From Larkinella soli (GTDB taxonomy: Bacteria; Bacteroidota; Bacteroidia; Cytophagales; Spirosomataceae), in contig NZ_QTJY01000004.1 in NCBI RefSeq assembly GCF_003703975.1, positions 372,001 through 436,000 on the forward strand: DNA of 64,000 nt. The letters are read 5' to 3'. Position numbers and translations under genes: made by a program. Below the pieces are notes generated by a model. It did not search any database, had not been told where the DNA came from, and was given only the letters and a program-made list of their open reading frames with translations. Positions within the stretch are counted from its first letter, which is position 1, and each line of letters opens with the position of its first letter. Shown here piece by piece: positions 1 through 7,438 of the stretch.

Positions 1-483
1 TTCCTGCTGGCGGGGCTGTCGGCCTGCTCGACCTCGACGGTCTACATCGTCCGGCATGCCGAGAAGCGGAACGACACCGACACCAGCACGCTGACCCCGG
101 CGGGCTCGGAGCGGGCGCAGGCCCTCGCCGAACGGCTGGCCGGCCGGAACATCGACCTCATTCTGACGACGCCCTATGCCCGGACGCGACTCACGGCGGC
201 ACCGCTGGCAAAGCAGCGAAACCTGACTACCGGAACGTATCCGGCCGGCCCGCCGACGGCGGTGGTAAAGCAGTTGGAAGAAGCCGACGCGAAGAATATT
301 CTGGTGGTCGGGCACAGCAACACGATCCTGGAAATAGCGAAAGCACTGGGAACTAACCCCTCCCGGCAGAAAATCGAGTCCGGGGATTTCGACAACCTGC
401 TGATCGTAACGGTCCGCAAAGGTCTGTTTGGCCAGTCGGTAGACCTGAAGGAAGAGACGTACGGCACGCCGACGGCCCCCTGA
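1..483 (+). CDS. Histidine phosphatase family lipoprotein (5' partial)
   Basis: The frame is open from the first base, so the start lies outside the window. The first visible residues end in LSAC, a lipobox, so the mature protein is probably a lipid-anchored envelope protein beginning at that cysteine. VYIVRHAEK is the RHG motif that carries the phosphohistidine in phosphoglycerate-mutase-like phosphatases, and ILVVGHSNT supplies the second catalytic histidine. The visible part is about 160 residues, which fits the short SixA-like branch with no large insertion. The substrate cannot be deduced. The next gene is on the same strand after about 190 bases, so co-transcription is uncertain. Confidence 0.85.
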   Translation, partial: FLLAGLSACSTSTVYIVRHAEKRNDTDTSTLTPAGSERAQALAERLAGRNIDLILTTPYARTRLTAAPLAKQRNLTTGTYPAGPPTAVVKQLEEADAKNILVVGHSNTILEIAKALGTNPSRQKIESGDFDNLLIVTVRKGLFGQSVDLKEETYGTPTAP

Positions 484-674
484 CCAGCGGCCCGTTTTGC
501 CCTCCTGCGTCGGGACGACAGGGGAATCGGGCGGAGAAAGGGAAGGGGTGCTAAACGATGACGGAAACCGGATGGACCCGCGGCAGGGCCGCCGGCATTC
601 GGCACAATTTTTGGCGATTAAAATAGTTACCAGTTAATAGAGTCAGTTAATTAATAATCGTAGTGAGTAGACTT

Positions 675-1160
675 ATGAGTACCCGATTTGTGCGCTTGTT
701 CTTGGTTTTCAGTATGTTGTGGTTTGCCGGGGCCGGCTTCTGCCAGGCTCAGGAGACGGAATCCGAGCCGACTTCTCCGCCGACGCCCACCGGTTCGACG
801 TTTCCCAACCGGTATACCGGGCGTCAAATCATTCTGGCGGTAGGTTCTTCGGCCGACCGACCTGAATACCGCCTGCTCGACAACGGATTGCTGTTCTACC
901 GCGAAGGCTCCGAAGGGCCGTTCAAACAGCTGGGTCAGAAGCCCAAAGCCACCATCCAGCAGGCCTTTGCCGCCCTGGAACAGGAGTGTAAAATTAAGAC
1001 CGCCAGGGTCGAAGCTCCCGCGCAGCCCGACACCACCCTCGTCTGGAAGAAGGCCAAAACCGAGTACAGCGTCGCCTGGGAGCGGAAAAATGCTCCGGAC
1101 GCCTACGCGAAGTTCGTCGAAACCTTCAAGGATCTTTTTTCCAAAAAAACAACGAAATAA
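675..1160 (+). CDS. Small secreted protein of unknown function
   Basis: A 161-residue protein with a clear Sec signal peptide (hydrophobic RLFLVFSMLWFAGAG core, likely cleavage after CQAQ). The ATG at 675 is preferred to the in-frame GTG at 663 because it gives a compact signal peptide. The mature part begins with a Thr/Pro/Ser-rich linker and then a small charged domain of about 110 residues. I do not recognise the family. The gene is preceded by an AT-rich stretch that may hold its promoter and is followed at once by a strong terminator, so it is probably monocistronic. Confidence 0.6.
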   Translation: MSTRFVRLFLVFSMLWFAGAGFCQAQETESEPTSPPTPTGSTFPNRYTGRQIILAVGSSADRPEYRLLDNGLLFYREGSEGPFKQLGQKPKATIQQAFAALEQECKIKTARVEAPAQPDTTLVWKKAKTEYSVAWERKNAPDAYAKFVETFKDLFSKKTTK

Positions 1161-1193
1161 AAAAGCCCCGGTTGATGAAGCCGGGGCTTTTTG
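1161..1193 (+). terminator. Bidirectional intrinsic terminator
   Basis: AAAAAGCCCCGG, a 9-base loop, then CCGGGGCTTTTT, starting directly after the stop codon at 1160. A T-run lies on both strands, so it can also end transcripts of the minus-strand BlaI operon whose last stop is at 1221. Confidence 0.9.
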
Positions 1194-1220
1194 CTTCCCT
1201 GACGGGAGCTTTAGCGGAGG

Positions 1221-1856
1221 TCACAGCTGAAACCGGATCGGCATTCTGAATTTTACATTGACCGGTTTCCCCTGGATCCGGCCCGGGGTCCAGTGCGGCA
1301 TGTCATAAACCACCCGCAGAGCCTCCGCATTGACTTCAGGGCTGAGTCCTTCCAGAATCTGAGCGTCATGGAGGCTGCCGTCCGTCGCCACGATGAACGT
1401 TACGAACACTTTTCCCTGAACGCCGTCTTTCACCGCTTTTTCCGGGTAATTGAGGTGATCCGACAAATACTCGCCCAGGGCTTCCCAGCCGCCCGGAAAA
1501 CCGGGCAGGTCATCCACGACCGTATAGACCTCACCCACGGGACCAATCCTTGAAAGAGCCGACAAACCCTGGGCGACGGCTTTCTCCGTTGCCTTGTCGG
1601 CGGCCGCCTGCGTCGGTTCGGCTTCCTTCTGAGTGCACATCAGCAGCAGAACGGCCAGGGGGAACACGACTCCGTAACTCACCAGCCGCCACCGGCCGGA
1701 TTTCGATTTCTGTAACATAAGAATACGCTGTTTAAGGGTGGATGAATGAAAAAAGGGGGTTACCAACGGTGCTGGGTTCGGACCGAACACCCAGGCCGTC
1801 AGCCGGTCGTCCAGTTGGTGCCGGCGACGGGCGAAATAGGAAAACAGGCTGGTCAT
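1221..1856 (-). CDS. TonB C-terminal domain protein, decapitated M56 (BlaR1-like) paralogue
   Basis: 211 residues. The C-terminal 95 or so residues form a TonB C-terminal domain (GGWEALGEYLSDHLNYPEKA, then GKVFVTFIV). The N-terminal 78 residues resemble the inner part of the neighbouring M56 protein: STLKQRILML followed by a hydrophobic segment parallels SALLKERIRML and its membrane segment upstream. The four-helix membrane part and the HEXXH zinc site are absent, so it cannot act as a protease. It lies 2 bases after the M56 gene and is surely co-transcribed with it. It may be a duplicated and shortened copy that kept one membrane anchor and the periplasmic TonB-like domain. Its role is unknown. 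Confidence 0.75.
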   Translation of the reverse strand: MTSLFSYFARRRHQLDDRLTAWVFGPNPAPLVTPFFHSSTLKQRILMLQKSKSGRWRLVSYGVVFPLAVLLLMCTQKEAEPTQAAADKATEKAVAQGLSALSRIGPVGEVYTVVDDLPGFPGGWEALGEYLSDHLNYPEKAVKDGVQGKVFVTFIVATDGSLHDAQILEGLSPEVNAEALRVVYDMPHWTPGRIQGKPVNVKFRMPIRFQL

Positions 1857-1858
1857 GA

Positions 1859-3679
1859 TCAGGGATTTTTAGGCGCCGGGGTCTCGTTCCCGGCTTTCGG
1901 ATTAGCTTTGGTCGTGATCAGAATGACGCCGTTCGTACCCTTTTCGCCGTAGATGGCCCGGGCCGACTGGCCTTTCAGGACGGCTACCGACTTAATGGCA
2001 TCGGAAGCCAGCCTGTTCAAAGAGAAATCGGCATCCTGCATCTCGCCGTCGATGATATACAGCGGTTTGGTGTTAGGGTCGAGCGTGATCCGCCCCGTGA
2101 ACATGGGACCCGGTGGCGGGTTTTCTTCCGTCCGGCTGCCGGTTCGTTCACCGCGCTCCAGCTGAAACTCGATCGGGAGCACATACTGAACGGCTACGGG
2201 CTTGCCGCCCTGTATGCCCGGGTTCCAGTTCGGCATCTTGCCGACCACCCGCACAGCCTCTTCGTCGCAGCCGAAGCCGATGCCTTTCTGAACCCGCAGG
2301 TCATAGATTTCACCAGATGGGCCGACGGTAAACTGGACGAAGACCTTCCCGGTAACCCCCCGCTGAATTGCTTCAGACGGATACCGGATGTTTTTTCCCA
2401 GATACAGACCCAGGGCGTCCATGCCGCCCGGAAATTCGGGCGCCTTTTCCACCACGGTAAACACGGGGTTTTGCTGGGGCTTTTTAGGTCCGGGCTGTTG
2501 CGGGTCGGCCGACGTCGCCGGCTTCGGGAAAGGCGCGTAGCCGACCACGACCACCGGCTTCAGCGACTCGGCTTTCCGGTTCAGTACGAAATTCAGGGTG
2601 GTCTTTCCGGCCACTTCTCCGGCGACGGATTCATAACCGACATAGCTGGCCGTGATCCGGGCCTCGGCCGGGACGTTGCGGAGTTGATACCGGCCTTCTG
2701 CGTCGGTTTGTGCTCCGTTGGTCGTACCCTGAACCAGCACGGTAGCCCGGCTGAGCGGTTTCCCTTCCTCGCTGAGAACGTTTCCGGATACGGTCAGCGG
2801 TTCGGCGGAGGAGGCCGTCACCAGCCGGCTGATCTGCTCCCGTGCCGAGGTCATGGCCAGCAGACTGAGCAGCATCGGCAGCACCAGCACATACTTGCCC
2901 AGCGCCCAGCGGCTGGTGGTCCGGCGGTGAAGCATCCGGATGCGCTCTTTCAGGAGGGCGCTTTTGAAAAAATTGTTAGTCAGACCGCCCGGCTGAACGC
3001 CGAAGGCATAATCGATCAGGAAAGCCGCATACTGCTGTTTATCCTCGGCCTGGGCGTCGGCCAGAAATTCGTGCACCTGCCGGAGGGAGCGTTTGTAGGC
3101 CAGCAGCACCGGGTTCAGCCAGAAAACCACCTGGATCAGTTCCAGCAGGAGCACATCGAGGCTGTGCCATTGCCGGATATGCACCAGCTCGTGGGCGATG
3201 ATCGGGGCGTTGGCGGTCTGCGCATCCTGGCGGCTCAGCACCAGATACCGCAGAAAGGAGAAGGTAGGGACGCGTTCGTCAGTAGGCAGCACCAGCGTGT
3301 AGCCCGGCATCGCCTGCCGCTCCGACCGGCGGATCTGCCGACCGATGCCGGTCAGCTGAAGCAGCAGCCGGAACAGCAGCACCGCGGCAATCAGGCCGTA
3401 GAGGTAATAAGCCGCCGTTTCCCAGTCGGGACCGGCCGCTGCCGGAGCCACCGCGCCGACGGCCGGCAGGGTGATCACCCCTACGGGCAGCGGCAGCACC
3501 TCGGCCGTTTGGACCGGTAGTTCGACCAGCGGCAACGCCAGCGACAGGCCCACCGACCCCAGCAGGTAGGCGCGATTGAGCCGAAAAAAGGTGTGTCGGC
3601 GGAGCCAGAGCCAGTAACAGGCGTAAAACAGCGCCAGAAACAGGTTGGCTTTGAGCAGGTAATCGAGCCAGGCGGTCAT
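1859..3679 (-). CDS. M56 family (BlaR1/MecR1-like) sensor peptidase with regulatory, TonB and plug-like domains
   Basis: 606 residues. Order seen: N-terminal membrane helices (about 1-110); a zinc protease domain with HELVH at 163-167 and the downstream LNP segment typical of M56; a further membrane segment near 255-280; a carboxypeptidase-regulatory-like beta domain (about 295-370); a TonB C-terminal domain (about 410-505); and a short TonB-receptor-plug-like tail (PLYIIDGE, then GTNGVILITTK). M56 proteins sense envelope stress or beta-lactams and trigger cleavage of the partner BlaI repressor. The TonB-type extension is common in Bacteroidota M56 proteins, but its function is not established. 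The start overlaps the blaI-like stop by 4 bases, indicating translational coupling. Confidence 0.88.
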   Translation of the reverse strand: MTAWLDYLLKANLFLALFYACYWLWLRRHTFFRLNRAYLLGSVGLSLALPLVELPVQTAEVLPLPVGVITLPAVGAVAPAAAGPDWETAAYYLYGLIAAVLLFRLLLQLTGIGRQIRRSERQAMPGYTLVLPTDERVPTFSFLRYLVLSRQDAQTANAPIIAHELVHIRQWHSLDVLLLELIQVVFWLNPVLLAYKRSLRQVHEFLADAQAEDKQQYAAFLIDYAFGVQPGGLTNNFFKSALLKERIRMLHRRTTSRWALGKYVLVLPMLLSLLAMTSAREQISRLVTASSAEPLTVSGNVLSEEGKPLSRATVLVQGTTNGAQTDAEGRYQLRNVPAEARITASYVGYESVAGEVAGKTTLNFVLNRKAESLKPVVVVGYAPFPKPATSADPQQPGPKKPQQNPVFTVVEKAPEFPGGMDALGLYLGKNIRYPSEAIQRGVTGKVFVQFTVGPSGEIYDLRVQKGIGFGCDEEAVRVVGKMPNWNPGIQGGKPVAVQYVLPIEFQLERGERTGSRTEENPPPGPMFTGRITLDPNTKPLYIIDGEMQDADFSLNRLASDAIKSVAVLKGQSARAIYGEKGTNGVILITTKANPKAGNETPAPKNP

Positions 3680-4047
3680 GATTCCTTCTTCCGGTTTAAG
3701 AGTTCGATGATCTCGTTGGCTTCCTTCAGGCTCAGGTTCCGGTCTTTGACGAAAAACGAAACCAGCTTTTTCAGCGAATTGTCGAAGTAGCTCGACATCA
3801 GCTGCTCCATCTCGAAACGCTTGTACTGCTCCTCCGTAATGAGGGGATAATATTCGTGGGTCTTGCCGTAGGCCCGATACCCTACCAATCCTTTCTTTTC
3901 CAGAATACGGATGATGGTCGAGACGGTGTTGTAGGCGGGTCTGGGTTCCGGAAGTTCGGCCAGAACGTCCTTGACGAAGCCCTTTTCCAGCTTCCAGAGC
4001 ACCTTCATGATCTCTTCTTCGGCATTGGTCAGTTCGCGCACCTTCAT
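3676..4047 (-). CDS. BlaI/MecI/CopY family transcriptional repressor
   Basis: 123 residues, the usual family length. The winged-helix N-terminus shows the signature LTNAEEEIMKVLWKLEKGFV, then YNTVSTIIRILEKKGLV. It should dimerise on palindromic operators and be inactivated by proteolysis signalled by the M56 protein encoded next. The ATG at 4047 lies about 30 bases downstream of a promoter-like element that overlaps two palindromes with ACTAA arms (4089-4123), so autoregulation is expected. Beta-lactam resistance cannot be claimed because no beta-lactamase gene is nearby. Confidence 0.92.
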   Translation of the reverse strand: MKVRELTNAEEEIMKVLWKLEKGFVKDVLAELPEPRPAYNTVSTIIRILEKKGLVGYRAYGKTHEYYPLITEEQYKRFEMEQLMSSYFDNSLKKLVSFFVKDRNLSLKEANEIIELLNRKKES

Positions 4048-4078
4048 GTGGGGCCGGGGTTTGAATGGATAACTGATC

Positions 4079-4123
4079 CGAAAGTATGACTAATATTTTA
4101 GTTTCACAACTAATACATTAGTT
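4079..4123 (-). promoter_or_regulatory. Promoter and tandem palindromic operators of the BlaI operon
   Basis: On the minus strand, TTG (plus 4107-4109) is followed after exactly 20 bases by TACTTTCG (plus 4079-4086), one mismatch from the Bacteroidota -7 element TAnnTTTG. Two palindromes overlay it: ACTAATATTTTAGT (4089-4102, 5-base arms) inside the spacer and AACTAATACATTAGTT (4108-4123, 7-base arms) over the -33 element. Their centres are 20 bases apart, about two helical turns, which would let two repressor dimers bind the same face. Assignment to the BlaI-like protein is inferred from position. Confidence 0.7.
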
Positions 4124-4258
4124 TTTTTATTGAAAAATTTTTGGCGCCCGGCGATGGTTCTCATAATTTATTTAGACCTGCTATTTCTGACCCATTGCAG
4201 AAATGAACTCGATCTGCCATATTGCGGTTGTAGCACTGACATATTTCGGTTTCTGCTC

Positions 4259-4669
4259 ATGGCTCATGCAACTCCTCCGCCCTATCAGGCTGTATATGCT
4301 CCGTATACGGTGATCGACAAGGCCCGTCAGGGTGTTCTGCGTTCGGAAGCCGATCAGGTGGCTGCCTTAGCAGGCCTGACCGACCTGGAGATGGCCCGGA
4401 TCCTCAACATGTCCGATCGAAATCTGCATCGGCTTAAACCCCAGGAGCGGCTGTCTCGTGACGCTTCCGAGCGGTTGCTGCTGTTAACCAATCTGCTTCG
4501 TCATGGTCTGGATGTCTTTGATGACGACGCTGAAACCCTGGCCGACTGGCTACGCTCGTCCATTCGCGAGTTGAACTCTCAATCCCCTTTACAACTGCTG
4601 GACACCACGACGGGCTTTGGCCTGGTCGACGACGTACTGGGCCGCATTGAACATGGCATTGTCGGGTAA
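4259..4669 (+). CDS. Xre/MbcA/ParS-type antitoxin (DUF2384) of a RES toxin pair
   Basis: 136 residues from the ATG at 4259. A longer open frame begins at 4130, but its extra 43 residues look like translated upstream DNA, and the family is about this length. The N-terminal part is an Xre-like helical domain (LTDLEMARILNMSDRNLHRL). The C-terminal part is the toxin-binding domain (LQLLDTTTGFGLVDDVLGRI, then EHGI). Such antitoxins neutralise RES toxins by blocking the active site and usually repress their own operon. The toxin gene starts 14 bases downstream. No confident promoter was found, although AT-rich DNA lies upstream of 4259. Confidence 0.88.
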   Translation: MAHATPPPYQAVYAPYTVIDKARQGVLRSEADQVAALAGLTDLEMARILNMSDRNLHRLKPQERLSRDASERLLLLTNLLRHGLDVFDDDAETLADWLRSSIRELNSQSPLQLLDTTTGFGLVDDVLGRIEHGIVG

Positions 4670-4683
4670 GCCGTCATACCGCA

Positions 4684-5172
4684 ATGCTGACTGTGTACCG
4701 AACCGTAAAAGCGAGATACAGTGACCAGCCGCTGGCTACCGAAGGCGCTCGCCTGTTTGGCGGCCGCTGGAATCCCAAAGGCTTTCCCTTGCTCTATACA
4801 ACGTCTTCACCGGCTCTGGCGTTGGTGGAATCGCTGGTCCATCAGCCCCGGGTGAAGTATGAGAAGCTGCCCGGACTGATGTTGTTTACCCTGCGGGTCC
4901 CGGATGAGGTAACTTCCTTCCCTATTGAGTCACTGCCGGCGTACTGGCAGGAGGAAAGTTACGAGCGCACCCAGTGGTTGCTGAGAGACTGGCTCACCCG
5001 CCCATCCACCTTGGTGGCCGCGGTGCCCTCAGTAGTAGTGCCCATGTCCTGTAACTACCTGATTCATCCTGCCCATCCCCGTTTTAGGGAGATTGAGATC
5101 CTGCGGCAGGAGGACTTCCCGGTGGAGCGACGGTTGTGGCGGGATGAAGGCTTGCCCCCTGAGGCAGCTTAA
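4684..5172 (+). CDS. RES domain toxin (NAD+-degrading)
   Basis: 162 residues, typical length. The R, E and S residues that name the family are visible: R28 in FGGRWNPKG, E49 in ALALVESL and S116 in AVPSVVVP. Characterised RES toxins (for example mycobacterial MbcT) consume NAD+ and arrest growth unless held by the Xre-type antitoxin. That activity is assigned here from family membership. The pair forms a compact operon in a spot between the BlaI operon and a metabolic gene, consistent with a mobile stabilising or defensive module, but no flanking repeats or integrase are present. Confidence 0.9.
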   Translation: MLTVYRTVKARYSDQPLATEGARLFGGRWNPKGFPLLYTTSSPALALVESLVHQPRVKYEKLPGLMLFTLRVPDEVTSFPIESLPAYWQEESYERTQWLLRDWLTRPSTLVAAVPSVVVPMSCNYLIHPAHPRFREIEILRQEDFPVERRLWRDEGLPPEAA

Positions 5173-5207
5173 GAAAGAAAGCCAAACCGTTTTTTTCCGC
5201 CCGTCCC

Positions 5208-6005
5208 TTACTCAAAAATCTGAAGATACCGCCGAATCGACTGGTCGAATATCGCCCGGCCGTCGGCTTCGATGTTCTGGTCCTCGAAGGCGCCGTAAAT
5301 CCGGTCGAAGGAAAATCCGTCGAGCCGGTCGCGGATCTGTTCGATCTCCCGTTTGGGCAGCGGAATCAAGTTGGGGTAGCTGTACATGAAGGTGACCGAC
5401 TTGCGGTCGCGGGTCACATAGATGCTGTCGCCCGTCAGCAGAAAATGGCCGGTTTCGTCCGGCAGATGCAGGACGCAGCTCCCGGGAAAATGCCCGCCGG
5501 TATTGACGACGATAATACCATCCCATAGCGGCTGCCGGGGGCCGCTCCAGTACTCAACCCGGTCAGTGGGATTCATCACCCATTGCCGGTCGTTTTCGTG
5601 AATGTACACCGGGCAGTCGAAGGTTTCGGTCCATTCCGCCATCAGGCTGAAATAATGCGGATGGGAGATGGCAATGGCTTTCAGCCCACCCAGCGACCGG
5701 ATGAAGGCCGTCGTGGGCGGGTCGAGGAAGGGCAGGCAGTCCCAAAGGATGTTTCCGCCTTCCGACCGGATCAGAAAGGCCCGCTGGCCGATGGCGAAGG
5801 CCGGCGTGATGCGCAGGTCGTACAGGCGGTCGGTAAGGCGGCTGAACCGGATGGTGCGGTCTTTCGCCAGCTCGTCGAGGCTGGTCCAGGTCTGGCCGTC
5901 GTCGCCGACGTATTGGCGGTCATCGGCGCAGATCGGGCAGAGGTCGGGCAGCCGGGCCGGGTCCGGATACTGGGTGCCGCAGGTCCGGCAGATGGTTTGC
6001 GCCAT
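5208..6005 (-). CDS. MBL-fold metallo-hydrolase with N-terminal zinc ribbon
   Basis: 265 residues. The first 30 residues hold two CxxC pairs (CRTCGTQY, CPICADD), a rubredoxin-like zinc ribbon. The remainder is a metallo-beta-lactamase fold with GGHFPGS and LLTGDSIYV, which match metal-site motifs. The usual HxHxDH motif reads HPHYFS, so the Asp-His half is missing. The site is therefore a variant and metal binding may be altered. No signal peptide, so cytoplasmic. The stop lies 36 bases from the convergent RES toxin stop. Three bases separate its start from the amidohydrolase stop upstream, so the two genes are probably one operon. Confidence 0.82.
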   Translation of the reverse strand: MAQTICRTCGTQYPDPARLPDLCPICADDRQYVGDDGQTWTSLDELAKDRTIRFSRLTDRLYDLRITPAFAIGQRAFLIRSEGGNILWDCLPFLDPPTTAFIRSLGGLKAIAISHPHYFSLMAEWTETFDCPVYIHENDRQWVMNPTDRVEYWSGPRQPLWDGIIVVNTGGHFPGSCVLHLPDETGHFLLTGDSIYVTRDRKSVTFMYSYPNLIPLPKREIEQIRDRLDGFSFDRIYGAFEDQNIEADGRAIFDQSIRRYLQIFE

Positions 6006-6008
6006 GCC

Positions 6009-7370
6009 TCAGTTCTTCTCCAGTTTTTTCAGTTCCTTATCAATGTAGGCTTTGGAGAGCCACCTGGTGCCGATCATGACGCCTTCGATGTTACGGGTCT
6101 GGCTGATGTCTTTCAGCGGGTTGCCGTTCAGGAGTACCAGGTCCGACACGTTGCCGGTTTTGACGGTGCCCCAGTCCGGTTTGTTGAAGAAGGAAGCTAC
6201 GTTGACGGTGCCGGTCCGCAGAGTTTCGTAGGGCGTCAGGCCCGCATCCACCATGTACTGCATTTCGTGATGGATCGAAAAGCCGGGAACGTTGAAGACC
6301 TGCGGGGCATCCGAGCCCAGCAGAATCTCGACACCGTTCTTCTGGCATTCATACAGCAGCTTCCGGCGGGCCTGGATGAATTTTTCGGCGCGTTCCTTCG
6401 AGAAGTTGGGGTTATTGTTGTAGTTGTTCTTGGCGTTGACCCAGTTACGCACCTCCTCCGGTTTCATGTATTTCATTTCCGGCGCTTTGGCAAACGTTTC
6501 GGCCGGCTGGGGCGACAGCCAGCGTTCGGCCAGGGCCTCCGTCGGCACCACCCGGATCTTTTTATCGCGCAGCGCCTTCACCAGCTTCGGAATCAGCGAC
6601 GGGTCGGCGCGGTAGCCGATCCAGGCGCCGAACAGACCGGTTTCCTGCTCGACGAGCGTATCCGAGCCCGGCACGATGGCTTCGATAAAACCGTCCATGT
6701 GGTCGATGGAGGCATACTCCGCTTCGATGGCCCGCCAGACGCCCACGTTGAACGACACGTGACCGGCAAACGGAATGCCCACCTCTTTGGCGGTTTTGGC
6801 AATGGCCGGGAAGGTTTCTTTGGTCAGACCGGGATGCAGTTTCAGGAAATCGTACCCGGCGGCTTTCTGTTCACGCACCAGCTCGGCGCCCCGCTCCGCC
6901 GTCTTGACGCTCTGGCCGCTGAACGACGGCCCGGAACTGTAAAAATGCGGTCCCAGAATCTCCCCACTGTTGATTTTGCTGCGCAGTTCGAGGTGTCGCG
7001 GATGACCCAGCATCCCCCGGATGGTGGTGATGCCGTTGGCCAGATAGAGCTTCAGCACGTCCTTCATGGGCTCGATGTCGTCGATGGGCGGCACGTGGGC
7101 GTGAATTTCGGCCCAGCCGGGCATCAGGTATTTGCCTTTGGCGTTAACCACCTGGGCACCCCGGGTAAATTTCACTTTCCCGTCGTCACCCAGGGCGGTG
7201 ATCCGGCCGTCTTTCACCACGACCGTCTGGTTTTCAAGAACCCGTTCCCGATCCATCGGGATGACGTTGACCGACCGGAACACAATTTCACGTCCGGCAT
7301 TGCTGACCAGGTCCTGCGCGAAGGCGGGCAGGGTGAGCAGCAGGAGGAAGGCAAGGATAACGTGACGCAT
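6009..7370 (-). CDS. Secreted amidohydrolase family protein
   Basis: 453 residues with a Sec signal peptide (VILAFLLLLTLPAFAQ). It is an imidazolonepropionase/prolidase-like amidohydrolase: metal motif AEIHAHVPP after the first beta strands, later histidines in AGHVSFN and SIDHMDG, and the catalytic Asp in LLGSDAPQVF. The protein probably acts in the periplasm on a cyclic amide or dipeptide, but the substrate is unknown. It leads a likely two-gene operon with the MBL-fold hydrolase (3 bases apart). The upstream M61 peptidase gene on the same strand ends 68 bases away, so the three might be read together. Confidence 0.88.
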   Translation of the reverse strand: MRHVILAFLLLLTLPAFAQDLVSNAGREIVFRSVNVIPMDRERVLENQTVVVKDGRITALGDDGKVKFTRGAQVVNAKGKYLMPGWAEIHAHVPPIDDIEPMKDVLKLYLANGITTIRGMLGHPRHLELRSKINSGEILGPHFYSSGPSFSGQSVKTAERGAELVREQKAAGYDFLKLHPGLTKETFPAIAKTAKEVGIPFAGHVSFNVGVWRAIEAEYASIDHMDGFIEAIVPGSDTLVEQETGLFGAWIGYRADPSLIPKLVKALRDKKIRVVPTEALAERWLSPQPAETFAKAPEMKYMKPEEVRNWVNAKNNYNNNPNFSKERAEKFIQARRKLLYECQKNGVEILLGSDAPQVFNVPGFSIHHEMQYMVDAGLTPYETLRTGTVNVASFFNKPDWGTVKTGNVSDLVLLNGNPLKDISQTRNIEGVMIGTRWLSKAYIDKELKKLEKN

Positions 7371-7438
7371 GGCCTTGGAGGGGTTGTTTACGACAAAAGG
7401 AGGGAAGGATAGGAAATTTACCGTTGGAGCCGCCCGCT

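Noticed and set aside
5583-7412. 609-codon open frame on the plus strand
   Set aside because: It lies antisense to the amidohydrolase and MBL genes, whose motifs are clear. Such long shadow frames are common in GC-rich DNA.
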